Part shown: positions 7,238-14,551 of the stretch, piece after piece
Layout of the letters: each line of letters begins with the position of its first letter
Position numbering within the stretch: the stretch's first letter is position 1
NCBI GenBank assembly: GCA_949743895.1
Contig: CATJUX010000029.1
Coordinates: forward strand, 1-18,094
Length of the DNA: 18,094 nucleotides
Direction of reading: 5' to 3'
Origin: JANFXS01 sp022791155
GTDB lineage: Bacteria; Bacillota; Clostridia; Lachnospirales; Anaerotignaceae
Notes under the pieces: model-generated
Told to the model about the DNA's origin: nothing
Database searches by the model: none
The model's input: the letters and a program-made list of their open reading frames with translations, nothing else
Translations under genes and position numbers: made by a program

Positions 7238-8881
7238 TTAGCTCCAATAATAGAATGCAGGATTATAGTAGCCTGAAGGAATAGGCTCTACTCCTTGAAG
7301 ATCCTTATTGATGACTATTGCATTGTATGTTGTAAGTATCATGAGATACCAAACGTTTTCTTTATTCATTTCAGCAAGCTGTTTGTAGTATTCAAGACGT
7401 TCGTTATCATCAAGAGATGTACGTGCTTTGAGAAGAAGTTCATCAACAGCCGGATCGTCTACACCAGCAAAATTCTGCATTTGCTTAGCAATACATTCGC
7501 TGTGGAACTTACCCCACATAACAGGATCAGCATCTGGGAAGTCTCCCCATGTCATATAGTAGCACATCTCATAGTTCATATCCTCCTGTGTTTCTTTGAG
7601 GAAAGGAGCACGCTCCATAATTTCAAGGTTACATCTTATGCCAACCTGGCGGAGCTGTTCAACAACAACCTGTGATGGATTTGAATACCATGAGTCAGAA
7701 GCTGTTTTGAAACTTATGTCAATTCCATTTGGATAGCCTGCCTCGGCAAGTTTCTGTTTTGCCATTTCAGGATCATATGGATAGGCCTCAAAACCTTCAA
7801 CAAATCCAAAGTAACCAGGTGTTACAGGGCCAGGAGTAACTTCACCAACGCCATTCATGCCGCCATCAAGCATATCCTGACGGTTTATAGCATATGCAAC
7901 GGCCTCACGCAAAGCAAGATTGTCAGCAAATGGGCCTTCTTTAAGGTTCATAGCAATGACATATGTTCCGGCTGAAGGAGCATCAACAAGCTTAATGTTG
8001 TCATTAGCCTGGAAACGAGCACGGTCAGCATTGTTCATGCCAATGAAGAAGTCAAGTTCGCCATTTTCAATCATAAGACCGCCTGATGTTTCATCAGAGC
8101 AAAGTCTGATCTCAACGTTCTTGATAGCAGGAGCACCTCTGTGCCAGCTGTTGTTGGCTTCAAGCACCATTCTGTCACCCGTTGTCCAGTTAACAACTTT
8201 GTAAGGGCCTGTGCCGTTTTCGATCATGCCAAAGTTTGTTCCATCAGCCTGACATTTTTCATAAGTGGCCTTTGAAATGACAGAGAAACCAGGAGTTGCA
8301 AGGATCTGCAAAATTGGTTTATATGGATAAGCAAGTGTAAGCTTGATGTTGTTGTCGCCCTCATCAGTCCAGCTTTTAAGAATGCTTGCGCCGCTGGAGT
8401 TAAGGCCCTGTTTTGTGGCATAGTCAAGTGAGAAAAGAACATCTTCGACTGTAAGCGCTGTTCCGTCGTGAAACTTGATGTCATCACGTATGTGGAATAT
8501 AAGTTCTGTTCCATCTTCACTGAATTCCCATGTGTCTGCAATTGAAGGAACAATTACGGACTGATCTTTAGGATCTTTCCCAACAATACAGTCGTGAACC
8601 ATAGCAACAACCATTTGAGCATTTGTTTTAGCATCTCCGGCTGGAGCAATAGTATCTGGCTCCTTTGTATATCCCATTACCAAAGAATCTTTTGAGGACT
8701 GTGTTGGAGTTTCCTGCCCTTCAAAACCAACCGGCTCTGTGTTATCTGCTGAATCAGGGCTATCCCCCTGAGCGGGAGGCGCATTGTTTGAAGATGAATT
8801 GTTGTCCCCACCGCAAGCCGCGAGGCTTAACACCATTGTGGCAGCTAAAACCACTGAAGCCACCTTTTTAAAACGTTTCAT
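7238..8881 (-). CDS. dppA: Substrate-binding lipoprotein, SBP family 5 (DppA/OppA type)
   Basis: A 547-residue extracytoplasmic binding protein, first gene of the importer operon. Residues 1-22 are a signal peptide with basic KRFKK, a hydrophobic core and lipobox LAAC ending at C23, so the mature protein should be lipid-anchored. A polar linker rich in Asn, Ser, Pro and Asp (about 24-65) leads into the SBP_bac_5 fold. Family landmarks include ADTWEFSEDGTELIFHIRDDIKFHDGTALTVEDV, seen here as IADTWEFSEDG and then IKFHDG with LTAEDV-like LTVEDV, plus GTGPYKV, the REAVAYAINR helix and YDPEMAKQKLAEAGYP. The ATG has GGAGG just upstream. The family binds di- and oligopeptides, opines, metal chelates and other compounds, so cargo cannot be fixed. 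The hydrolases downstream argue for a small amide or peptide. Confidence 0.93.
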   Translation of the reverse strand: MKRFKKVASVVLAATMVLSLAACGGDNNSSSNNAPPAQGDSPDSADNTEPVGFEGQETPTQSSKDSLVMGYTKEPDTIAPAGDAKTNAQMVVAMVHDCIVGKDPKDQSVIVPSIADTWEFSEDGTELIFHIRDDIKFHDGTALTVEDVLFSLDYATKQGLNSSGASILKSWTDEGDNNIKLTLAYPYKPILQILATPGFSVISKATYEKCQADGTNFGMIENGTGPYKVVNWTTGDRMVLEANNSWHRGAPAIKNVEIRLCSDETSGGLMIENGELDFFIGMNNADRARFQANDNIKLVDAPSAGTYVIAMNLKEGPFADNLALREAVAYAINRQDMLDGGMNGVGEVTPGPVTPGYFGFVEGFEAYPYDPEMAKQKLAEAGYPNGIDISFKTASDSWYSNPSQVVVEQLRQVGIRCNLEIMERAPFLKETQEDMNYEMCYYMTWGDFPDADPVMWGKFHSECIAKQMQNFAGVDDPAVDELLLKARTSLDDNERLEYYKQLAEMNKENVWYLMILTTYNAIVINKDLQGVEPIPSGYYNPAFYYWS

Positions 8882-8910
8882 AAAACTTCCTCCTTTTTTA
8901 ATAAATTTGT

Positions 8911-8937
8911 TTTATAGCTAAAAAATTGTATATACAA
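8911..8937 (-). promoter_or_regulatory. Candidate promoter of the importer operon
   Basis: Read leftward, TATAAA at 8911-8916 can serve as the -10 box. TTGTAT at 8932-8937 lies 15 bases upstream (16 if TTTGTA is used) as a -35 box. The spacing is short, so this is tentative. If correct, the promoter overlaps the tandem palindromes, which would suit repression or activation by a bound regulator. Confidence 0.35.
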
Positions 8938-8955
8938 AATTGTAATTACAATTTT
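8926..8955. promoter_or_regulatory. Tandem palindromic operator candidate
   Basis: Two dyads of the same type lie side by side: TTGTATATACAA at 8926-8937 and TTGTAATTACAA at 8940-8951. The second sits within a 20-bp perfect palindrome at 8936-8955. Start-to-start spacing is 14 bases. They lie 45-75 bases before the binding-protein start, a usual operator position. The neighbouring PucR-type regulator is the natural candidate to bind them; that link is an inference. Confidence 0.6.
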
Positions 8956-9244
8956 TTAGTAAAGCCATCATACCAATACAATAAACTTTTTGGCTATTAT
9001 ATGAGTGTTTATTTCATATTTTCCAAACAAGTTTCAATTAAATTATCTTTTTTAATTATAACTAACTTAAGTTTGTTTTGCAATACAAATCACTTTTAAA
9101 ACTCTGTTCATCAGCACAATATAACCAGCAACTATCTGTATTAACGCACTAAAAGTGTCATTTTTGGAGAAATTGCAATAGTATCCATAGGCATATTCAA
9201 CAAAAATCATTGTCTAAATCAAAAATTTTATGAATTTTTACCAA

Positions 9245-9270
9245 TTGTAAAAATAATACTTTTTTTACAA
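9245..9270. promoter_or_regulatory. TTGTAAAAA / TTTTTACAA dyad
   Basis: A perfect 9-bp inverted repeat (9245-9253 and 9262-9270) with an eight-base spacer, just downstream of the regulator gene. The half-sites share TTGTA with the operators near the importer promoter. It could also fold as a weak AT-only hairpin in the regulator transcript, but no proper U-run follows, so an operator is at least as likely. Confidence 0.45.
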
Positions 9271-9329
9271 AAACTGTATATAAATGTAAAAAAAATAGGC
9301 AAATATTTCCTTAAATTTTATATCCAAAA

Positions 9330-10496
9330 TTATATATCCAAAAACTGCTTTACATAAAAAGCAATCGCAAACTTGACTCGGCCGTCAATATTCGTTGGAT
9401 CAATATTTGTTATTTTGTTTATCTTAATAAGCTGATTGCTAACTGTGTTTCTATGCAGAAAATATTTTTCTGCAACAAACAACAAATTGCAATTGCTTTC
9501 CAAATAAGTTTCAAGCACAGCGGATAAAGAAGTGCCGTTGTTTTTGTCATATTCCTCTAAAACGCCCAAAGTTTCTGTATAATATTCTTTTAAAATTCCA
9601 ACATTGTTTACTTCGGCAAAAAGTTTCAAAATGTCCAGATCATCATAATATATAACTCTTTCACTGTGGCGTTTAGCAATGTTTGTAAGCGACATAGCTC
9701 TTTTGAAATTCTGCGACAGCATATATAGATTCTCTTTGTTAGAACCAACGCACACATAGTTGTCCAACGCTTGAAATCCTGAGCTGAGATTAAATTGTGA
9801 AACAAAGTCCTTCAACATTTTTTCAGTATAGTCAACAAAAACCATTACAAAATATTTGTTTTTGTATAAAAAGTAAGTATATTGGTCACCTATACTTTCA
9901 GCGGCCTTAGCGCAGTGCAGCTCAATACTTTTATATACCGCGCTGTTTTCGTTCACTTGTTCTCCAAGTTCAATTATAACAGGACAGTATATGCTATCCA
10001 CAGAAAAGTTATAGCTTTCAAGTTCGTTCATAACTTCATGCACTTCTGCACCTTCAAATATTATGTTTTTGATAGTGTCGTTCACAGAGCAGGGCCTTTT
10101 TTCATCCCATATAAGCTGGTGAGCTATGTCATGAGTCACCTGAAGTATGGAAGATGTTTTCGGCATTGTGTAGAGCGGAAGTTTTATTTCGTTGCAGAAA
10201 TCAATTACATCTTGCGGTATTTTATCTATATAGATACCCACTTTAACCACAAGAGCGGCACAATCATATTTTCTCAAGTTTTTCACAAAATCTAAAAGAA
10301 AGCCGTCATAAGTGTTTCTCATGCATGATGTAAAAACTATTTCATTTGTAATTAAATAATATGACGAAGAAAAATCTTCATCCTCAACAAGATTAGCCCA
10401 CTCAGCAAGATTATTCATGCCATTTTTTCCTGCTATACAATTGAGTTTATATGAACTCGGCAGGGCTGTAATGATCTTTTCGACCGAAACAGACAT
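9330..10496 (-). CDS. PucR/CdaR family transcriptional regulator
   Basis: A 388-residue regulator. Residues 1-130 match the PucR N-terminal ligand-sensing domain: the opening LNCIAGKNGMNNLAEWANLVEDED segment (around 18-41), LITNEIVFTS at 48-57, then LVVKVG and LPLYTMP. The middle third is variable and probably a degenerate GGDEF-like CdaR domain. Residues 324-388 are the PucR C-terminal helix-turn-helix (LETYLESNCNLLFVAEKYFLHRNTV), with the diagnostic HRNTV. Members usually activate catabolic or uptake genes in response to a metabolite such as a purine, amino acid or sugar acid. It is divergent from the AstE-like hydrolase gene and lies immediately upstream of the importer operon, so it very probably controls both. 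Start ATG 10496 has AAGGGTGA about five bases ahead. The effector is unknown. Confidence 0.9.
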   Translation of the reverse strand: MSVSVEKIITALPSSYKLNCIAGKNGMNNLAEWANLVEDEDFSSSYYLITNEIVFTSCMRNTYDGFLLDFVKNLRKYDCAALVVKVGIYIDKIPQDVIDFCNEIKLPLYTMPKTSSILQVTHDIAHQLIWDEKRPCSVNDTIKNIIFEGAEVHEVMNELESYNFSVDSIYCPVIIELGEQVNENSAVYKSIELHCAKAAESIGDQYTYFLYKNKYFVMVFVDYTEKMLKDFVSQFNLSSGFQALDNYVCVGSNKENLYMLSQNFKRAMSLTNIAKRHSERVIYYDDLDILKLFAEVNNVGILKEYYTETLGVLEEYDKNNGTSLSAVLETYLESNCNLLFVAEKYFLHRNTVSNQLIKINKITNIDPTNIDGRVKFAIAFYVKQFLDI

Positions 10497-10552
10497 ATAT
10501 GATCACCCTTTATTATTGCAAGTAATTTGCTGTAAACCACTATTTTTCTTTT

Positions 10553-10581
10553 ATTGTATCACATAGTAAGCACCTTAACAA
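10553..10581 (-). promoter_or_regulatory. Promoter of the PucR-type regulator gene
   Basis: Read leftward, TTGTTA (10576-10581) and TACAAT (10553-10558) are separated by exactly 17 bases, a good sigma-A match. Transcription would start near 10546, giving an untranslated leader of about 50 bases. A TTGTA motif overlaps the -10 box on the plus strand, so autoregulation is possible. Confidence 0.55.
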
Positions 10582-10801
10582 CTATATAAACTAACAAAAA
10601 TATACTATAAGTGATAACAAAAAAGAGGATCAAAAATTATTAACTATTACAAAAAAACGACAAAAAACAATATAATACAACAAACAAACATTTTTCAAAT
10701 TTGTAAAAATTCATTATATCAATTCTAAATTATGTGTTAAAACACTTTCAAATATGTAATTTTTATATTGAATTCCACAAATATATAATCTATTATAATA
10801 A

Positions 10802-10856
10802 ATATTTTACAGCATATTTTGTATTTGTAAAATATACTCTTGTAAAATCAATACAA
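10802..10856. promoter_or_regulatory. Operator/promoter cluster before the AstE-like gene
   Basis: A perfect 10-bp inverted repeat (ATATTTTACA at 10802-10811 and TGTAAAATAT at 10826-10835, 14 bases apart) overlaps a direct repeat of TTGTAAAAT at 10825 and 10840, 15 bases apart. A further dyad is TTGTA at 10840 with TACAA at 10852. Possible rightward promoters are TTTACA/TAAAAT (10806 and 10828, 16-base spacer) or TTGTAT/TAAAAT (10819 and 10843, 18-base spacer). Helical-turn spacing of the repeats suggests several bound regulator molecules; the protein is inferred. Confidence 0.5.
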
Positions 10857-10866
10857 AAAATTGCAA

Positions 10867-10872
10867 AGGGGG
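10867..10872 (+). promoter_or_regulatory. Ribosome binding site fixing the AstE-like start
   Basis: AGGGGG six bases before ATG 10879. An in-frame TTG at 10861 would place this site inside the coding region, so the ATG is preferred. Confidence 0.85.
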
Positions 10873-10878
10873 ATCTTT

Positions 10879-11898
10879 ATGGTAGAATTGGAAACGTTTG
10901 ATTATGAGGAACTTGTTAAGCATCGTGGAACAAAGAAACGCGGATTTTTAGAAATTGGCATAAAGCCGGATGGTTCAGTGATGAAAATTCCATATGTTAT
11001 TGTTGTTGGGGCTGAAGACGGGCCAACACTTCTTATGGATGGCGGAATCCACGGCGATGAAGTTGAGGGTGCCGACGCCCTAGCAAGAGTTTATAACGAG
11101 CTTGATCCACAGAAAGTTAAAGGGGTTTATCTCGGCGTTCCACATCTCAATCTTGAAGGTTTTAATATAGGCAAACGTGTCGCCAGCTCAATTGACTACA
11201 CAGCAGCCGACATGAACCGTGTTTTCCCTGGTGATGATGTTCATGGCAAAATCAGCACAACAATAGTTGCCAAATATGTTAAATGTTTTGTTGAACACGC
11301 CAACTATTGGGTAACATTCCACAGCGGCGGCAACACACTGTATCTTGAACCTATTGCCTGCTATACAAACCCTAAAAAAGACGATGTTTTTGGCACACTC
11401 ACTCTTGACATGGCACGCTGCTTCATGACAAAATATCTCTGGCTTTGCAACCCTGGAGACACAAAAGAAGGAAGTCCTTCCACAATGAGGGGCCTTTCCG
11501 AAATCAAAAAGATTGCCTATATATGCCTTGAAATGGGCGGAAACTGCTGCATACTTAAAGAACGCGAAAAGATTTACAACATGTGCCATGACGGTATTAT
11601 AAATCTTATGAATTATATTAAAATGACTGACGGGCCTGTGCCTGAATTCAGAAATGATACAATATCAGTTGATGTTGACTATCTCCATGTGACTCATGGA
11701 GGCGTATATCATCCAACAAAATATATATTTGATAAAGTTAAAAAAGGCGAACAGCTTGGATACACAACAGATATATTTGGCGAAACACGTGACGAGCTTC
11801 TTGCTCCTTATGATGGCATGGTTGTTGGAACATGGACTCCTCCAGTTATACAACCGCGTGAATGGGGCTGCCTGTTTGGAAAGGTTATGGAAGACTAA
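10879..11898 (+). CDS. AstE/AspA-like zinc deacylase (succinylglutamate desuccinylase/aspartoacylase family)
   Basis: A 339-residue M14-related metallohydrolase. The zinc ligands are visible as GIHGDE at 56-61 (H58 and E61) and TFHSGG at 146-151 (H148); the substrate-binding pair DMNR at 111-114 (N113, R114) and the catalytic glutamate in LEMGG (E218) are also present. The C-terminal beta domain ends with LAPYDGMVVG. Family members remove an acyl group from N-acyl amino acids (succinyl-Glu, acetyl-Asp) or act on related amides in the cytoplasm. This protein lacks a signal peptide, and many such genes accompany peptide importers with no known substrate. Start ATG 10879 follows AGGGGG. It is divergent from the regulator and ends at a strong terminator, so it is a single-gene unit, probably sharing control with the importer operon. 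Confidence 0.9.
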   Translation: MVELETFDYEELVKHRGTKKRGFLEIGIKPDGSVMKIPYVIVVGAEDGPTLLMDGGIHGDEVEGADALARVYNELDPQKVKGVYLGVPHLNLEGFNIGKRVASSIDYTAADMNRVFPGDDVHGKISTTIVAKYVKCFVEHANYWVTFHSGGNTLYLEPIACYTNPKKDDVFGTLTLDMARCFMTKYLWLCNPGDTKEGSPSTMRGLSEIKKIAYICLEMGGNCCILKEREKIYNMCHDGIINLMNYIKMTDGPVPEFRNDTISVDVDYLHVTHGGVYHPTKYIFDKVKKGEQLGYTTDIFGETRDELLAPYDGMVVGTWTPPVIQPREWGCLFGKVMED

Positions 11899-11902
11899 AT
11901 AT

Positions 11903-11929
11903 TATTTAGCCATCTGTTTTTGCTAAATA
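11903..11929 (+). repeat. Weak stem-loop just after the AstE-like gene
   Basis: An 8-bp inverted repeat (TATTTAGC and GCTAAATA) five bases after the stop codon, with an 11-base loop. No T-run follows directly, so it is at most an accessory structure ahead of the main terminator. Confidence 0.4.
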
Positions 11930-11957
11930 GCCTTATTTTAATCATATAGACTCAATT

Positions 11958-12009
11958 CTTCCATGTTGAATTTGAAAAATAGTCCAAATTCAGCATGGAA
12001 GATTTTTTT
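11958..12009 (+). terminator. Strong rho-independent terminator of the AstE-like gene
   Basis: A 17-bp stem (11958-11974 with 11985-12001), perfect except for one U-G pair, closes a ten-base loop. It is followed by an A and seven T residues (12003-12009). The T-run is on the plus-strand side only, so it ends the rightward transcript; the facing leftward operon has no comparable signal before 12120. Confidence 0.92.
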
Positions 12010-12119
12010 GCTCACAAAACCAGCAAAAACATTTGAAAAAGTAACTGATTAAAAATATAAACACTTAAAACAGAATTTTGTCAAATTTGAATCAGCAAGC
12101 TTCAAATAATATATGACTG

Positions 12120-12863
12120 CTATTTTGAGGCACAAATCATAAACATTGGTGTTGACTTGTTCAAAATTTGTCTTTCATTGTCCCATATTCTTTTCGAAAT
12201 GTCATCATTACAATAAATTCTCTTATATCCAATCTTCATGAGCGTGTCCAGATCCCATTTAGGTCTAACTCTAGCACACATAGGCATACATTTTCTATAT
12301 TCTTCTTCCTCGGGAGTGTGCCGTGGAGCTGGCTTTTTAAACATTCTTTCATATTCCGCCAAATCATCATTATATTTTTTCATATATTCGTCATTAAAAA
12401 ATCTATGATTCCAGTTGGCATCGAATATAATGACTTTTCCGTCAGGTTTTAATATACGCTTCCACTCCATATAGGCTGCTTCTGCATCAATCAAAGTCCA
12501 CGTTACATTTCTACTTATTATTATGTCAAAACTGTCATCATCAAAATTTGTATGCTGGCCATCAGACACAACAAAATTCGGGAACACTCCATTTTTTTCA
12601 GCATTTTTCTTGGCCTGTTCAATCATTGCAGCTGTGCAATCTATAGCCGTAACGTTGTTTCCAAGCTGCGACATTATTATAGCGAAAAACCCCGGCCCTG
12701 TTCCCACATCAAGAACATCCAAACCACTTCTTTCAGGTATATTTTCTAATATAATTTTTTCCCATTCATTTCTTAAAAAACTGTTAATTTCATCATTAAC
12801 TATATTTGAATAGCTATCAGAAGCGTCTGTCCAATTTTTCTTTAACATTTGTTCTATATCCAT
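12120..12863 (-). CDS. Class I SAM-dependent methyltransferase, terminal gene of the Nik operon
   Basis: A 247-residue cytoplasmic Rossmann-fold methyltransferase. Motif I is VLDVGTGPGFF at 50-60, the acidic residue after strand 2 is D75 (TAID), and DGQHTNF at 101-107 contributes the next loop. ISRNVTWTL at 116-124 and RILKPDGKVIIFDANW at 136-151 complete the core. The C-terminal third, about 155-247, is a lid of unknown role with a CMPMC motif at 192-196. From memory, this RNVTWTL...DANW family often sits beside nickel-type peptide importers, but its substrate is not established to my knowledge. It starts 16 bases after the binding-protein gene with GGAGG ahead of the ATG, so it is co-transcribed. 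Possible roles are methylation of a metal chelator, of a nickel-containing cofactor precursor, or of an unrelated small molecule. Confidence 0.88.
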   Translation of the reverse strand: MDIEQMLKKNWTDASDSYSNIVNDEINSFLRNEWEKIILENIPERSGLDVLDVGTGPGFFAIIMSQLGNNVTAIDCTAAMIEQAKKNAEKNGVFPNFVVSDGQHTNFDDDSFDIIISRNVTWTLIDAEAAYMEWKRILKPDGKVIIFDANWNHRFFNDEYMKKYNDDLAEYERMFKKPAPRHTPEEEEYRKCMPMCARVRPKWDLDTLMKIGYKRIYCNDDISKRIWDNERQILNKSTPMFMICASK

Positions 12864-12879
12864 GCTTAACCTCCAATGT

Positions 12880-14535
12880 TTATTTTATATCAAGTGTAGT
12901 CCAATTCACTGGTGCATAATTATTTATGCCAACTTCAAAATTAGATATTTTGTCACCATTCACAGCAAATGCTGTAATAGGATAATACAAAGGAACCGTT
13001 ATGGCATTTTCACTTATAAATCCAAATATATTGTTATATCCGATTTGTCTTTCATTTTCGTTCATGCATGAAAGTGTATCATTTATGTACCCTATAAGCT
13101 CATCGTCATACCAAACTTGTGCATCTCCATTTAACGTTGAAAGTGGAGCAAAAAGCTCTCTTATAGAACTGTGAGGCACCCACGAATCCGATGCGGTTCT
13201 CAATATACATAAATCATAGTTTTTGGTGCTCATGTGCGCCTCTTCAAATCCATTTCTGTCAAGTGAATTGAGATTTGCTCTAATGCCTATGTTCAAAAGC
13301 TCTGACTGTATAAACTCAACCATTGATTTCCATTCTGGAAATTCCTCTGTCGAAAATATAATGTCAACTTCAAAGTCTTTTCCGTCTTTTTCCAAGATAC
13401 CATCTCCATTGTTGTCTGAAAACCCTGCTTCAGCAAGCAGTTTCTTAGCTATGTCTAAATCATATTCATAGCCATAGTTATTCTCGTTTGTTGCATATGG
13501 CGTTGCCTTTTGATAAAGACCATCAGCAGGAGCTCCTATGCCATTAAACAAGTTTTTAACCATACTTTCTTTGTTTATAGCGTGATTTATGGCAAGTCTT
13601 ACATTTTTATCCTGAAAAATCTCATTGTGCTGGTTAAAGAACATAAAATGTGAGCACAGTGTAGGCGATGTATATACATCAAAATTGCTGTTATCTCTTA
13701 AATCAACGATGCTTTCCATAGGTATTTTGCCAACCAAATCTCCGCCCAAAATATCTATCTCGCCACTTTTAAGTGCCATGAGTCTTGCCTGGCTGTCAGT
13801 TATGACTTTAAAACGTATTCTGTCTATTTTTGGCTTTTCTCCCCAATAATAAGGGTTTGGAACAAGTGTAAATTCATTGTCTTTTTCATATGTCTCAAAC
13901 ATCCATTGTCCTGTCCCAACTGGCATGGCCTTAAATGTTGAAACAGATTCACCCTCAGCAATGTCCACAGAATTTTCACTCAAAAATCTTACAGGCCGTG
14001 GATATGAAAGTTCTGTTAATATAGGATATGCCACATCTTTATATACAATTTTTACTGTGTTTTCATCAACAGCCTCAATGCTGTCAACATTCATTGACGT
14101 GAGGGAAGCATGTCTTTCATTATTAATCCATCTTTTCATGTTGAAAACAACATTGTCGGCATTAAAATCTGAACCATCAGAAAATTTAACACCTTCTCTC
14201 AAATGAAATATATATGTCTTTCCATCTGATCCAATGTCCCAGCTTGTGGCCAAAGCCGGGATTATTCCAGCTTCTCCACCATCTTCAACAAGACCGTCAT
14301 ATATCATTTTATAAAGAAAATGAGGCCCCTTATATGATGCCGCATCAAGCTCCTCCATAGCGCCATCTCTATAAATGCCAATCACAACCTCCTTACCTTC
14401 TTCGGCATTTTCTGTTGGCAAATTTTTTCCTGACCGAAACGGCAATGTGTCAACAGATGAAAAGCCACTGTTGCCACATGCTGTAAGCAGCATTGCCAAC
14501 GCCACGCTCAAAACCGCTTTACAATTAAATTTCAT
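12880..14535 (-). CDS. nikA: Nickel/metallophore-binding lipoprotein, NikA-like
   Basis: A 551-residue SBP family 5 lipoprotein. The signal peptide ends at lipobox LTAC with C20. Several stretches match E. coli NikA as I remember it: a NERHASL segment (139-145), YPILTELSYPRPVRFLS (170-186), PVGTGQW, NPYYWGEKPKIDRIRFKVI and a later PHSSI segment. R183 in PRPVR corresponds to the NikA arginine that contacts the carboxylates of the nickel chelate. This supports nickel-chelate rather than ordinary peptide binding, though related proteins carry other metals or opine metallophores. There is also an EF-hand-like loop, SDNNGDGILEKDGK, of the sort found in many SBP5 proteins. GGGGGA precedes the ATG, and the gene starts 16 bases after nikE. 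Unusually for an importer, the binding protein is encoded after its membrane and ATPase genes. Confidence 0.85.
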   Translation of the reverse strand: MKFNCKAVLSVALAMLLTACGNSGFSSVDTLPFRSGKNLPTENAEEGKEVVIGIYRDGAMEELDAASYKGPHFLYKMIYDGLVEDGGEAGIIPALATSWDIGSDGKTYIFHLREGVKFSDGSDFNADNVVFNMKRWINNERHASLTSMNVDSIEAVDENTVKIVYKDVAYPILTELSYPRPVRFLSENSVDIAEGESVSTFKAMPVGTGQWMFETYEKDNEFTLVPNPYYWGEKPKIDRIRFKVITDSQARLMALKSGEIDILGGDLVGKIPMESIVDLRDNSNFDVYTSPTLCSHFMFFNQHNEIFQDKNVRLAINHAINKESMVKNLFNGIGAPADGLYQKATPYATNENNYGYEYDLDIAKKLLAEAGFSDNNGDGILEKDGKDFEVDIIFSTEEFPEWKSMVEFIQSELLNIGIRANLNSLDRNGFEEAHMSTKNYDLCILRTASDSWVPHSSIRELFAPLSTLNGDAQVWYDDELIGYINDTLSCMNENERQIGYNNIFGFISENAITVPLYYPITAFAVNGDKISNFEVGINNYAPVNWTTLDIK

Positions 14536-14551
14536 TTGACTTAATCCCCCT

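Larger units (their letters stand above)
8882..9329. other. 448-base AT-rich spacer: upstream region of the importer operon
   Basis: No gene is visible here. It lies downstream of the regulator gene and upstream of the binding-protein gene, all on the minus strand, and should hold the importer promoter. It contains eight copies of TTGTA or its complement TACAA, arranged partly as dyads at 8926-8955 and 9245-9270. I see no clear terminator for the regulator gene, so read-through from it into the importer operon is possible. Confidence 0.6.
10497..10878. other. Divergent regulatory region, 382 bases
   Basis: No gene is visible between the regulator and the AstE-like gene. The region is very AT-rich and carries about nine TTGTA/TACAA motifs: 10554, 10648, 10676, 10701, 10819, 10825, 10840 and 10852, plus the shorter TTTTACA ending at 10811. 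It also holds a good leftward promoter for the regulator and a probable rightward promoter near 10806-10848. This is the most likely binding region for the adjacent regulator. Confidence 0.65.

Noticed and set aside
9245..9270. TnrA/GlnR-type nitrogen box
   Set aside because: TGTAA and TTACA are present, but the gap is far longer than the seven bases of the known TGTNA-N7-TNACA box.
9882..10295. 137-codon plus-strand open frame opposite the PucR-type gene
   Set aside because: Composition and residues are those of an antisense shadow; there is no ribosome site and the minus-strand protein has clear domains.
11188..11589. 133-codon minus-strand open frame inside the AstE-like gene
   Set aside because: Antisense to a gene with all catalytic residues; no ribosome site.
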